A DNA stretch of 64,000 bases from Bacteroides mediterraneensis (GCF_025993685.1 NZ_DAJPEN010000001.1:4216001-4280000), one strand, 5' to 3'. Shown: positions 34,223-42,527, numbered from the stretch's first letter. Notes: a model not told the origin generated them from the letters alone. Translations and numbers: made by a program.

Positions 34223-34253
34223 CAAAGGTAGTAGGATATTTTGAATTATGCAA
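34223..34253 (-). promoter_or_regulatory. Promoter of the tRNA-Asn genes
   Basis: On the minus strand TACCTTTG lies at 34230-34223, with ATTG 20 bases upstream (one change from TTTG), followed by GCAGCGC. Confidence 0.6.
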
Positions 34254-34261
34254 TATCTTTG
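34254..34261 (+). promoter_or_regulatory. -7 box for the kinase gene
   Basis: TATCTTTG lies 19 bases before the start codon at 34280. No good TTTG at the usual distance; that stretch is taken up by the divergent tRNA promoter. Confidence 0.5.
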
Positions 34262-34279
34262 CAAAAAAAATAAAGCAAA

Positions 34280-35266
34280 ATGGATAAAATATTAGGAATG
34301 GGCAATGCGTTGGTAGATGTTTTGGTGAGAATTGATGACGATTCTTTATTGGAGAAGCTCCATCTGCCCAAAGGAAGCATGCAGCTGATACAGGAAGATA
34401 CGCTGGCCGAGATACGTAAATCCACCGCCGGCATGAAGATACACCGGGCCACGGGCGGTTCGGCCAGCAACACGGTAAGTGCCTTGGCCGCTTTGGGAGC
34501 CACTCCCGGATTTATCGGGAAAATCGGAAAGGACGAGACCGGGCAGTTCTTCGACGACACCCTCCGGCAGCGGGGAGTGAAAACCGCGCTGAAAACCTGC
34601 GACCTGCCTTCCGGCATTGCCTCCACGTTCATCTCGCCCGACGGGGAACGCACGTTCGGCACCTGTCTGGGGGCAGCTGCCACCCTGCATGCCGACGACT
34701 TGTCGCGCGATATGTTTACCGGTTATGATTATCTCTATATCGAAGGCTATCTGCTGCAAGACCACGACTTGATGCTGCGGGCCATGCAGCTGGCCAAGGA
34801 AGAAGGTCTTCAGGTATGTCTCGACATGGCCAGCTACAATGTGGTGGAAGCCGAGCGCGACTTCTTCGACCATCTGATTGTGAAATACGTAGACATCGTG
34901 TTTGCCAACGAGAGCGAGGCGCGGGCCTATACGGGCAAGGAACCCCATGAGGCCTTGGAAGAAATCGCCTCCAAGTGCAGCATTGCCGTGGTGAAGACCG
35001 GAAAAGAAGGCTCCCTCGTGAAGAAAGGCACCGAAGTCATCCAGCTGCTGTCGTGTCCGATTGAGGGCGTGGTAGATACCACCGGTGCCGGCGATTTCTA
35101 TGCCGCCGGTTTCATGTACGGCCTGACCTGCGGCTATTCGCTGGAAAAATGCGTGCAGATCAGCACCATCCTGGCCACGGCCGTGATTCAGGAGGTAGGC
35201 ACCACCCTGCCCGGAAAGAAATGGGACGAAATTAAGTTAAATATTGACGCACTTCTGCAAGTCTGA
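34280..35266 (+). CDS. PfkB family kinase, adenosine-kinase-like
   Basis: 328 residues, normal for the ribokinase/PfkB fold. The N-terminal substrate-binding part has MGNALVDVLV and the glycine pair in RATGGSASNTVSALAALG. The C-terminal signature GVVDTTGAGDFYAAGF includes the catalytic Asp and the anion hole. Overall it resembles the adenosine kinase branch, with a lid around ISPDGERTFGTCLGAA. It phosphorylates a nucleoside or sugar; adenosine is the most likely substrate, but sequence alone does not settle it. The ctp protease follows 52 bases later on the same strand. Confidence 0.85.
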   Translation: MDKILGMGNALVDVLVRIDDDSLLEKLHLPKGSMQLIQEDTLAEIRKSTAGMKIHRATGGSASNTVSALAALGATPGFIGKIGKDETGQFFDDTLRQRGVKTALKTCDLPSGIASTFISPDGERTFGTCLGAAATLHADDLSRDMFTGYDYLYIEGYLLQDHDLMLRAMQLAKEEGLQVCLDMASYNVVEAERDFFDHLIVKYVDIVFANESEARAYTGKEPHEALEEIASKCSIAVVKTGKEGSLVKKGTEVIQLLSCPIEGVVDTTGAGDFYAAGFMYGLTCGYSLEKCVQISTILATAVIQEVGTTLPGKKWDEIKLNIDALLQV

Positions 35267-35318
35267 CCGGAATAATGTGTTTATTTGCAGGAAGAAATAA
35301 ATTGAAAACAAACGACGT

Positions 35319-37040
35319 ATGAATGCAAGAAAAATGCTGGCCGGAGCCTTCATTGTGATGCTGGGCATGGGGATGACCAGTTTCAAGGAAGACGACCGCA
35401 ATTTTCAGATATCGAAAAATCTGGACATCTTCAACTCCATTTTCAAGGAACTGGACATGTTCTATGTCGATACCGTGAATGCCGAAAAAATGATTCAGAC
35501 CGGGGTGGAAGGCATGCTTTCGCTGACCGACCCCTATACGGAATACTATCCTGAAGAAGAGGTGAGCAGCCTCAAGGAGATGACGACCGGAAAATACGGG
35601 GGCATCGGAGCGGCCATCCGCTACTATGAAGCCAAAGACCGCATCGCGGTGGTAGAGCCTACCGAGGGCATGCCGGCAGCTGAGGCTGGCGTGAAGGCGG
35701 GCGACATCATCCTCTCGGTGGGAGGAAAGGAGATGGTGCGCGGCAACATGAAGCCCCAGGAGTTTTCTTCGAAAGTGAGCGAAGCCCTGCGTGGAGAGCC
35801 GGGCACCTCGTTCGTGCTGAAAGTGCTGCGCCCGTTGAAGAACGACAGCACGGTGATGGAGTTCAAGCTCACCCGTAAGAACATCCGTACCAATCCCGTG
35901 CCCTATTACGGCATGGTGAAAGACAGCATCGGCTATCTGGCCCTGTCCAGCTTTACCGAAAATTCAGCCAAGGACTTCAAGAAAGCCTTCATCGAACTGA
36001 AACAGAAAGGCGCCAAGTCGCTGATTATCGACCTGCGCGACAACGGAGGAGGTTCCTTGTCGGAAGCGGTAGACATCGTCAATCTTTACGTGCCGAAAGG
36101 ACAGGAGATTGTGGTGACCAAAGGCAAGCTGCGTCAGGCACAGGGTTCCTACAAGACCCAGAACGAGCCGGTCGACACCCAGATTCCGCTGGCTATTCTG
36201 GTGAACGGTTCCACGGCTTCGGCTTCTGAAATCGTGAGCGGTTCGTTGCAGGATTTGGACCGTGCGGTGATTATCGGTACGCGCACCTTCGGAAAAGGAC
36301 TGGTACAGACCATCCGTCCGTTGCCCTACAACGGTACGCTGAAAGTGACTACCTCCAAATATTATATTCCCAGCGGACGTTGCATCCAAGCCATCGACTA
36401 TGCCAAGAAGAACGCCGACGGTTCCGTAGCCCGTACGCCCGACAGTCTGACCACCGTATTCCACACTGCCGCCGGACGTGAGGTACGCGACGGGGGAGGT
36501 ATCCGTCCCGACATCGAAGTGAAGGGCGATAAGATTCCGAACATCGTATTCTATTTGATGAACGACGACCTGATTTTCGATTACGCCACCCAATATTGCT
36601 GGGATCATCCCACACTGGCTTCGGTAGACGATTTCAAGTTGACCGATGCCGACTATGAGGCGTTCAAGAAACTGGTGAAGTCGCGTAATTTTACTTATGA
36701 CCGTCAGAGCGAGAAGCTGTTGAAGAGCCTGAAGGAAGTGGCCGAGTTCGAGGGCTACATGACCGAAGCATCCGAAGAATTCAAGGCCTTGGAGAAGAAA
36801 CTCAACCACAACCTGGACCGCGACCTGGACTATTTCGCCAAACCGATTAAGGAATATCTTTCACAGGAAATCGTGACCCGCTATTTCTACCAGCGTGGAG
36901 CCGTGATGGAACGGCTGAAAGACGATGCCGACCTGGAGAAAGCCATCGAAGTATTGCAGAATCCCGTCCGTTACCGGGAAATTCTTTCGGCACCGATAAA
37001 GACAGACGAACCGGCCAAGAAGGAAGAACCGAAGAAATAA
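35319..37040 (+). CDS. Carboxyl-terminal (tail-specific) protease, S41 family
   Basis: 573 residues. The N-terminal stretch MNARKMLAGAFIVMLGMGMTSF is a signal peptide or anchor. A PDZ domain lies at about 95-180 (GIGAAIRYYEAKDRIAVVEP). The catalytic part has the nucleophile Ser in VNGSTASASEIVSGSLQD and the Lys in TFGKGLVQTIRPL. After residue 400 there is a helical extension ending in KKEEPKK. Family members cut periplasmic substrates from their C-terminus. It is the last core gene before the AT-rich accessory stretch; a run of palindromes follows it. Confidence 0.92.
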   Translation: MNARKMLAGAFIVMLGMGMTSFKEDDRNFQISKNLDIFNSIFKELDMFYVDTVNAEKMIQTGVEGMLSLTDPYTEYYPEEEVSSLKEMTTGKYGGIGAAIRYYEAKDRIAVVEPTEGMPAAEAGVKAGDIILSVGGKEMVRGNMKPQEFSSKVSEALRGEPGTSFVLKVLRPLKNDSTVMEFKLTRKNIRTNPVPYYGMVKDSIGYLALSSFTENSAKDFKKAFIELKQKGAKSLIIDLRDNGGGSLSEAVDIVNLYVPKGQEIVVTKGKLRQAQGSYKTQNEPVDTQIPLAILVNGSTASASEIVSGSLQDLDRAVIIGTRTFGKGLVQTIRPLPYNGTLKVTTSKYYIPSGRCIQAIDYAKKNADGSVARTPDSLTTVFHTAAGREVRDGGGIRPDIEVKGDKIPNIVFYLMNDDLIFDYATQYCWDHPTLASVDDFKLTDADYEAFKKLVKSRNFTYDRQSEKLLKSLKEVAEFEGYMTEASEEFKALEKKLNHNLDRDLDYFAKPIKEYLSQEIVTRYFYQRGAVMERLKDDADLEKAIEVLQNPVRYREILSAPIKTDEPAKKEEPKK

Positions 37041-37045
37041 GGCCT

Positions 37046-37080
37046 CAGAAGGGCTTCTGGAGGGCCTTCAGGAAAGGCCC
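37046..37080. terminator. Two small palindromes after the protease gene
   Basis: CAGAAG-GG-CTTCTG (37046-37059) and GGGCCTT-CAGGA-AAGGCCC (37062-37080) are both perfect inverted repeats. They may end the protease transcript, though no T-run follows. Confidence 0.45.
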
Positions 37081-37083
37081 GGA

Positions 37084-37209
37084 AAACGCAAGGACGTTTT
37101 GTTTCAAACGCAAGTGCATTTGGAGTAAAACGTCCTTGCGTTTTGATTGAAACGTCCTTGCGTTTTGGAGAAAACGTAAAGGCGTTTGAGTTGAAACGCT
37201 TCGGCGTTT
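37084..37209. repeat. Six-unit palindrome array with a 22-base period
   Basis: Units of the form AAACG-N6-CGTTT start at 37084, 37106, 37128, 37150, 37172 and 37194, that is exactly every 22 bases. Only unit 2 departs (CATTT). Units 3 and 4 are identical (core TCCTTG) and unit 1 is nearly its inverse (CAAGGA). Spacers of six bases are purine-rich or start with TG (TGGAGT, TGATTG, TGGAGA, TGAGTT). The period is not a multiple of three, so it is not a protein repeat. The last unit is followed by a T-run. Confidence 0.85.
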
Positions 37210-37287
37210 TTATTTGTCTCATGTACAGTTTGTTCCATACTAAATTTTAAAAAAAACTCACATTAGTTTATCAAAGAAGATTTGTTG

Positions 37288-37295
37288 TATTTTTG
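37288..37295 (+). promoter_or_regulatory. -7 box for the Abi gene
   Basis: TATTTTTG lies 17 bases before the start codon at 37313. The upstream box is poor: TTAG at 37263-37266 at 21 bases is the nearest candidate. Confidence 0.5.
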
Positions 37296-37312
37296 TAGAA
37301 AATATATGACGT

Positions 37313-38203
37313 ATGGAAAGTTCGAAAACAGCCACAACTATACAAGAACAGATTGAGACTTTAAGGGAAAGAGGTATGAGTATTGACGATGAAGGGAAAG
37401 CCATTGAGAATCTTTCTGACATCGGTTATTATCGGTTAGGTTTTTATTGGTTTCCCTTTGAGAAAACATATCCACGAAAGGAACAAAGAGATCATACATT
37501 CAAAGAGGGAACAAATTTTGATTATGTCATAAAGCTTTATTACTTTGATTTTGATTTGAGAAACCTTTTCTTGCGTTATATAAGTAGAATTGAAATAAAT
37601 TTCAGGACTACTTTAATTTATATGATTTCGAATAAGTACAAGGACGATTCATTCTGGTACATCAATCCAAAGGTATTAAAGCAGGACTTTATTGATAGTG
37701 ACCTTTTTCAGAAGTCCATTAAAGATGTGAATAGCGAGCCTGTGATAAAACAGGATTTAAAAACGCATAAAAGAAAATATGCTCCTGCATGGAAAGCTAT
37801 TGAATATATGAGTTTTGGTGTTGTCATTTCCATATATGATAATCTGCTGGATGGTGGTTTGAAACATGGTATTTCAGTTGCTTATGGAATGCAGTCTCCA
37901 TCTCAGTTTTCAAATTATATCAATACAGTGCGTAGACTCAGGAATTATTGTGCTCATGGAAAAGTTCTTTTTGACATGACACTTCCCGAAGCAATCAGCA
38001 ATGGACCTCTGGGGTATTTAGGTAATCAAAAGAACATATTGGTTGGTGCCTATAAGGTATTTTGTTACTTCTTGGGCAGAATATCACAAAATAGAGTTAC
38101 AGAGATGAAATCGGAGTTGTTAAAGGCATTTAATCGTGTTACATATCCAACTGTGAAGGATATCATATATAACAACTCTGGATTCAGGCCAAATGATTTA
38201 TAA
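37313..38203 (+). CDS. AbiF/Abi_2 family HEPN protein
   Basis: 296 residues, typical for Abi_2 (AbiD/AbiF-like). The N-terminal region has IEQIETLRERG-type and LSDIGYYRLGFYWFPF motifs, followed by the FDFDLRNLFLRYISRIEINFRTTL helix. The HEPN ribonuclease motif R-N-x3-H is at R210-H215 (RRLRNYCAH). Related proteins abort phage infection, and AbiF-type members have been reported as RNA toxins held by a small RNA and related to the origin of Cas13. A free-standing small RNA gene with its own promoter begins only 45 bases after this gene, which fits. It lies in AT-rich accessory DNA. Toxicity and RNA cutting are inferred, not shown. Confidence 0.85.
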   Translation: MESSKTATTIQEQIETLRERGMSIDDEGKAIENLSDIGYYRLGFYWFPFEKTYPRKEQRDHTFKEGTNFDYVIKLYYFDFDLRNLFLRYISRIEINFRTTLIYMISNKYKDDSFWYINPKVLKQDFIDSDLFQKSIKDVNSEPVIKQDLKTHKRKYAPAWKAIEYMSFGVVISIYDNLLDGGLKHGISVAYGMQSPSQFSNYINTVRRLRNYCAHGKVLFDMTLPEAISNGPLGYLGNQKNILVGAYKVFCYFLGRISQNRVTEMKSELLKAFNRVTYPTVKDIIYNNSGFRPNDL

Positions 38204-38210
38204 GTTAATT

Positions 38211-38242
38211 TTTGGTGGCAAAAGAAATTCTTTTTATCTTTG
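38211..38242 (+). promoter_or_regulatory. Promoter of the small RNA
   Basis: TTTG at 38211-38214, 20 bases, TATCTTTG at 38235-38242. Full consensus, placed between the Abi gene and a terminator, with no protein frame downstream on this strand. Confidence 0.75.
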
Positions 38243-38247
38243 TCCCA

Positions 38248-38335
38248 GATAAAGTGCACTTGTCAGCTATAGGCTTTCATACTGCACTATAAAAGGAACT
38301 GATAAGGGACTGCCCTATAGGGTAGTCCTTTTTTT
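38248..38335 (+). ncRNA. Small RNA next to the AbiF-like gene, possible antitoxin
   Basis: About 88 bases from the predicted start to the terminator. AGTGCA (38253-38258) can pair with TGCACT (38283-38288). CTTGTCAG (38259-38266), inside that loop, can pair with CTGATAAG (38299-38306), outside it. Together they make an H-type pseudoknot with an A-rich third loop (ATAAAAGGAA). CTATAG occurs both in the loop (38267-38272) and at the terminator tip (38315-38320), allowing a kissing contact. No usable protein frame is seen. The place and shape recall RNA antitoxins. The first stem is also part of a short palindrome, AAGTGCACTT, so other folds are possible. Confidence 0.6.
38305..38335 (+). terminator. 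Terminator of the small RNA
   Basis: GGGACTGCCC pairs with GGGTAGTCC(T) around TATA, with G-T pairs, and runs into seven or more T residues. Confidence 0.85.
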
Positions 38336-38424
38336 ATGGTTACAAGACAATTTTATCTCTTTCAGTTTATAAGTAGAGTTAGCCAATTTCCCAGTGAACG
38401 GTAATCTCTGAAAAGGATATAAAC

Positions 38425-39126
38425 TCAGTTATTGACCATAAGTATAAGCCCTGTACCTCTTTTGGTGACAATCTCTATATGAGGGTCTTCCGCAAACAGC
38501 TTTCTTAATTTGGTGATGAACACATCGAGGCTGCGTGAGGCAAAATAATCCTTGTCAGTATTCCAGAAACGGCCCAAAATGGTCTCTCTTGTTACCACAT
38601 CACCTTTATTTTGTGCGAGCAACTGTAAAATCTGAGCTTCTCTTACGGTAAGATCCGTTTTATCGCCCGATTCGTGATTATAGAGTGTGGCATGTTCGGC
38701 GTCCAGCGTATAATGGCCGAACTTGCACAATCCTTCTTCGTTGCGGGTCTTGCTTCCTTCCTTCATTTTCAGGATGGCGTGCAGATGTGCATCCAGTTCA
38801 TCGGGGATGAACGGTTTCTTCACGTAATTGTTGACGCCGATATCATATCCTTTCCTGACATCCTTGGGAGAGGTAAGTGCGGAAGCAAAAAGAATGGGGG
38901 TATCCACGTCGGTTGCCCGTATGCGCCGCACCATTTCAAAGCCATCCATCACCGGCATATCAATGTCGGAGATGATGATGTCGGGGCGATGTGCCTTCCA
39001 GGCTTCCAATCCCTCTTCCCCATTACAAGCGGTAATCACCTCATATCCCCCGATGATGTCCTGGAGGCCGGACTGTACGATGTATGACAGATTCTTGTCG
39101 TCTTCTACCAATAACAGTTTTATCAT
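38425..39126 (-). CDS. OmpR-family response regulator
   Basis: 233 residues. The receiver domain (1-115) has the acidic pair EDD (8-10), the phospho-acceptor D54 in ISDIDMPVMDG, and K104 in VKKPF. The winged-helix DNA-binding domain (about 130-230) ends with SRSLDVFITKLRKLF and RGTGLILM. The closest known kind is the RprY-like group of Bacteroides regulators. It lies 104 bases after its kinase gene on the same strand and is the only regulator in a locus with three related kinases. It is the obvious candidate to bind the 11-base-period TAAC repeats, because OmpR/PhoB-type proteins bind direct repeats at that spacing. Confidence 0.93.
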   Translation of the reverse strand: MIKLLLVEDDKNLSYIVQSGLQDIIGGYEVITACNGEEGLEAWKAHRPDIIISDIDMPVMDGFEMVRRIRATDVDTPILFASALTSPKDVRKGYDIGVNNYVKKPFIPDELDAHLHAILKMKEGSKTRNEEGLCKFGHYTLDAEHATLYNHESGDKTDLTVREAQILQLLAQNKGDVVTRETILGRFWNTDKDYFASRSLDVFITKLRKLFAEDPHIEIVTKRGTGLILMVNN

Positions 39127-39230
39127 TGTTTTTGCAATTATGAAACAAATGTATGGAAATATGTGGAATATACGGCATCTCAGAAACAGATTTTGTGTAT
39201 ATCGTCAGTCTTTACTTGTGAAACGCTTTG

Positions 39231-40568
39231 TCAGCCATTTTGCATCGGGTTCTTATCTTCAGCCAGCGGCAGATAGATTGTGAATTCCGTGAACTCACCT
39301 TCTATGCTGGAGACAAATATTTTTCCGTGATGTGCTTCAACCACCTGATCAACGAAATTCAGTCCGAGGCCGAAACCGGAAGCACCATTCCGGCGGTTAC
39401 GCTTAACGGCTGATGCACGTTCATACTTTCGGAAAATAAGATGAATATCTTTATCGGATATCCCAAAACCATTGTCATGAACTTTAAGAACGGTATATCT
39501 GTCATCCCGCGCTGTGCTTATTCTTATCTCTACGCTCTCACCCGAATATTTTATGGAATTGTCTATGAGGTTGCTTAGTACCTCTTCCAGATATTCAGCA
39601 TCGGCATAGGCAGTTTCGGCTTTTATATCTGTAATGAAATTCACCGTCTTTTGCGATTTCGCCTTGAATTTTTCGGTCAGTTTCTCTATTATAGGAGTAA
39701 GCTCAACTTCTGTCTTGTTCATCTCCAGTTTATGGTTCTCCAGTTTGGATATGGTCAGCACTTTATTTGTAAGGGTAAGCAGGTGGTCTGCCTCGTTCTC
39801 GGCAATGTCGAAATATTTGTTCTTCATTTCCAGCCTGTTGTCAAGCTTTCCGCTTCTGAGGAAATTCAGCGCCATGATGATGGACGTGAGCGGTGTTTTC
39901 ATGTCGTGTATCATGGCGTATGAGAAGTCTTCGCGAATCTGGAAAATCTTCTCGAAGCGTGAAATGAATCTTACCTGATAGCTGATGCATACGATTACAA
40001 TCAGCATGATGATGAATGTGCCGGCAAGCATCAGGCCCATACGCTCTAAGAAAGTCTTATTGGGATTGGTTATGATGAGCTGGACAACCTGGGTATAATC
40101 TGATCGGATAGGAAAGTATTTGGGTTTGACAGCCATAAAGGACGGTTCTTTTTGAGTACCAATACCGTTTATCTTTTCTCCAGTTCTTAGATTTATAATG
40201 TCAATATAATAGTGGTTTCCTAATCCGTTTTGTATTAATAATTCAGCAGTAATGGAATCAAGGTTGTGTAACGACATCGGATATCCCATGTCTGAAAGCC
40301 GTTCATAAAAATATGTCATAGGGGGAATTGTGTCGTTTGTTGGACCACTCTTAATTCTTGTACCTTTGGGAGTTTGCCCGAATCTCATATTTCCCTCTTC
40401 CTCCAAGGCTTTTTCAATGGTAGCATAACCTTCATTCAGAATGTCGTTTCTTATCAGTTCATACGAATTGTATATCCATATCATCTGCAAAGCCATAGCC
40501 CCGATAAGTCCTACGACAGACAGTATGGTAATGAATAATATGTTTTTCTTACGTTTTGAAGTCTCCAT
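39231..40568 (-). CDS. Sensor histidine kinase 1 (partner of the regulator)
   Basis: 445 residues. One membrane helix at about 10-32, a periplasmic part of about 140 residues, and a second helix at about 176-197. There is no HAMP domain. The dimerisation helix has the phospho-His H221 in MIHDMKTPL, followed by the N box LSNLIDNSIKYS, G1 DNGFGIS and G2 GASGFGLGLNFVDQV. It shares long identical stretches with the kinases at 47806-49140 and 50127-51443, while the periplasmic parts differ apart from a PKGT motif after the first helix. It should phosphorylate the regulator downstream. Confidence 0.93.
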   Translation of the reverse strand: METSKRKKNILFITILSVVGLIGAMALQMIWIYNSYELIRNDILNEGYATIEKALEEEGNMRFGQTPKGTRIKSGPTNDTIPPMTYFYERLSDMGYPMSLHNLDSITAELLIQNGLGNHYYIDIINLRTGEKINGIGTQKEPSFMAVKPKYFPIRSDYTQVVQLIITNPNKTFLERMGLMLAGTFIIMLIVIVCISYQVRFISRFEKIFQIREDFSYAMIHDMKTPLTSIIMALNFLRSGKLDNRLEMKNKYFDIAENEADHLLTLTNKVLTISKLENHKLEMNKTEVELTPIIEKLTEKFKAKSQKTVNFITDIKAETAYADAEYLEEVLSNLIDNSIKYSGESVEIRISTARDDRYTVLKVHDNGFGISDKDIHLIFRKYERASAVKRNRRNGASGFGLGLNFVDQVVEAHHGKIFVSSIEGEFTEFTIYLPLAEDKNPMQNG

Positions 40569-40605
40569 ATATGATATTATATGACTTTTTAATGGTTTTT
40601 CAATG

Positions 40606-40613
40606 CAAATATA
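40606..40613 (-). promoter_or_regulatory. -7 box for the kinase 1/regulator genes
   Basis: Minus-strand TATATTTG about 40 bases before the kinase start. The same GCAAATATA word precedes kinase 2. The upstream box is not clear. The divergent TAAC repeats begin 39 bases further out, so the regulator may also act on its own gene. Confidence 0.45.
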
Positions 40614-40651
40614 ATAATTGGGTTATGAACATAAATCGAAACACTGAAGTA

Positions 40652-40708
40652 TTAACGTAAAGATAACATAAGGATAACTTAATGTTTGCCGATGCTTGGT
40701 TACCTTTG
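40652..40708 (+). promoter_or_regulatory. Control element A: three TAAC repeats plus -7 box
   Basis: TAAC at 40653, 40664 and 40675, exactly 11 bases apart, then 22 bases, then TACCTTTG at 40701-40708. No TTTG at the usual -33; the third repeat stands there instead, as expected of an activated promoter. It reads toward the ABC set. Confidence 0.8.
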
Positions 40709-40865
40709 CAACAGTAAAACAAAGGAAGGCTTGAAAAGCATTTAATATAAATGGAGATTTTCCTCCAGTGGAGAAGTGGAAAGTTCAATACAGATTTTAG
40801 TTAAGATCATCATTAAAAAAAGTAGGATATGGGTATAAAAAGAATCGTAAATAGCAATAGCTTGT

Positions 40866-40946
40866 ATGATAAAAAATAAGAAACTGAAATATACACTGTT
40901 TATATTGTCTATTCTTATTTCAATATTAAGTATGGTTTTACGATAA
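40866..40946 (+). CDS. Possible 26-residue membrane peptide
   Basis: Frame from ATG 40866 to TAA 40944-40946. A basic start (MIKNKKLKYT) is followed by one hydrophobic helix (LFILSILISILSMVL) and Arg. It lies inside the 250-base leader after element A and before the first large gene. It could be a small membrane protein of the regulon. Short AT-rich frames of this sort also occur by chance, and an overlapping 16-codon frame starts at 40829. Confidence 0.35.
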   Translation: MIKNKKLKYTLFILSILISILSMVLR

Positions 40947-40968
40947 AACTACATTAAAAATAATCAAG

Positions 40969-41574
40969 ATGAAAACATCAGATAAACAAATTAATAAAGA
41001 ATCAGTTCAGCGGAAGGCATTGATTTCATACGGAAGAGGGCCTGAAGGTGAGGAAGTGATGATAGACATCACGGAGCCTAAACGGATAAATGTAAAAACC
41101 ATTGTGGCCTTCGTTATTATCCTGCTAGTGATGATGTGGCTGTTTTCTGTCATTTATGGAATTGACAGTCTGAATGTCACATCAGAGAATTATTTCAGTA
41201 AAGGCCGGTATGTAATATTCTCCAGTGTACTTTGTGGTATTTTATTAAACTGGTTAATTCAGGCCGTCGTTTATATTATAATCAATCCTCGGTCATATAG
41301 TAAATTTGCAGTAATACATAATAAGCGAAATCATACCATACGTTTTTTTTATAAAGGAGATATGAGAATAATTCATTTCCGTATAGCTAATATTCTTGCG
41401 CATTGGGTATGTGGATATATCCCTTTGTTGTTGGGCTTTATTATAGGGGATATTTCTATATGTTACTTTGGTCTTTTGTCAATCATGTTCTTCTTTGATG
41501 AAACCAGTCTTGTATGGAGACTGCGCCGTTACAGCGGACAAACTTTGTGCAGTTATAAATCAGATGAAGAATAA
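40969..41574 (+). CDS. DUF3267-like membrane protein with lost zinc motif
   Basis: 201 residues, with an N-terminal cytosolic part of about 45 residues and four or so membrane helices. The third segment reads ILLNWLIQAVVY, placed where DUF3267 putative metallopeptidases have an HExxH sequence. The following part, with a soluble stretch (KRNHTIRFFYKGDMRIIHFR), a long helix pair and a late acidic pair (DETSLVW in place of a GD motif), keeps the DUF3267 layout. If the match is right, this is an inactive family member. It is the first large gene after element A and is followed after 11 bases by a membrane protein and an ABC ATPase. Confidence 0.5.
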   Translation: MKTSDKQINKESVQRKALISYGRGPEGEEVMIDITEPKRINVKTIVAFVIILLVMMWLFSVIYGIDSLNVTSENYFSKGRYVIFSSVLCGILLNWLIQAVVYIIINPRSYSKFAVIHNKRNHTIRFFYKGDMRIIHFRIANILAHWVCGYIPLLLGFIIGDISICYFGLLSIMFFFDETSLVWRLRRYSGQTLCSYKSDEE

Positions 41575-41585
41575 CCAAGGAGATT

Positions 41586-42527
41586 ATGACAGAGAGTTTA
41601 TTACTCTATATGAATCTACGCTTAAAACAGATTGTGCGTATACTTGCAGGCATCGGATTGTTCCGGTGTCTGTTTCTTATCGGTATCGCTGCCATCCTGT
41701 TTTATGCTTTTGCGAAAGTAACGAGCGTATGGGTATTGCCGGTGTGTTATCTGCTTATGCTCTGGCTGTATCATAACAGCAGAAAAGACAAGGAGTTTCT
41801 GTCTTTACAGGTGCAAGGAATCAAAGGATTGTTTACGGCAGAATATTTATTGCTCGGTTTACCGTTTATTATTTCGGGGATAATTGCTGCAAATTACATT
41901 TCTTTACCGGTTATCATACTGATTGCGTTAGTTATGCCGTGGATTCACCCTGTCAGGTTTCATTCTATAGTTCTGCCTGTGCCTTTATTATACAGTGGGG
42001 ATTTGCTGTATAGAAGGATGTTCCGGAAACAAGTACCACTGTATGCGGTATTGCTCTTTCTGTCTTTCATGGGAGTACTGCATGGTAATATCAACCTCTG
42101 TAAAGTATGCCTGATACTGTGGGGAGCTATTCATGGAACTGCATATATGGTGACGCCACCGAAGCATGAACTCTCTGTCTATAACAGTTTCGGCATGTAT
42201 CAGCTGATACTGGTCAAATCAGGGCTGAGGAATATCTTTATAACCATGTTCCCGCTCATTGTACTTATGCATGTACTGAGACAAGATACAGAAGCTATAC
42301 TTTTCTGTCTTGTATTGTTTTCTTCGACATTGCTATACCAGTGGAATATGGGCATGGCAAGATTCTCCTTTGAGACACAAACAGTAATGGGAATTTACTG
42401 GCTGCTTTTCCCGTTGCCGTTATTTTTAGTTTCGATTATAACCCCAGTCGTATTGATTCCTTATTTGGCTTTGAATATAGGCCTTACACTTTCTGTAAAG
42501 AAAAAATATAAACATATATGGAACTGA
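41586..42527 (+). CDS. ABC transporter membrane subunit (inferred)
   Basis: 313 residues with about eight strongly hydrophobic segments and little loop sequence. I do not recognise a named family. It begins 11 bases after the DUF3267-like gene and overlaps the ABC ATPase gene by 10 bases, so the two are translated together and this is most likely the permease of an ABC-2-like exporter. The sequence RLKQIVR near the start and FGMYQLILVKSGLRNIF in the middle could be coupling segments. Substrate unknown; peptide export or immunity would fit the rest of the regulon. Confidence 0.65.
   Translation: MTESLLLYMNLRLKQIVRILAGIGLFRCLFLIGIAAILFYAFAKVTSVWVLPVCYLLMLWLYHNSRKDKEFLSLQVQGIKGLFTAEYLLLGLPFIISGIIAANYISLPVIILIALVMPWIHPVRFHSIVLPVPLLYSGDLLYRRMFRKQVPLYAVLLFLSFMGVLHGNINLCKVCLILWGAIHGTAYMVTPPKHELSVYNSFGMYQLILVKSGLRNIFITMFPLIVLMHVLRQDTEAILFCLVLFSSTLLYQWNMGMARFSFETQTVMGIYWLLFPLPLFLVSIITPVVLIPYLALNIGLTLSVKKKYKHIWN

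Noticed and set aside
34213..34261. Integration site of an island at the tRNA-Asn cluster
   Set aside because: The genes on both sides look like core genes, and no partial tRNA copy or integrase is seen nearby.
37084..37209. CRISPR array in the 22-base-period repeats
   Set aside because: Units are short palindromes with six-base spacers, far too short for CRISPR, and no cas genes are near.
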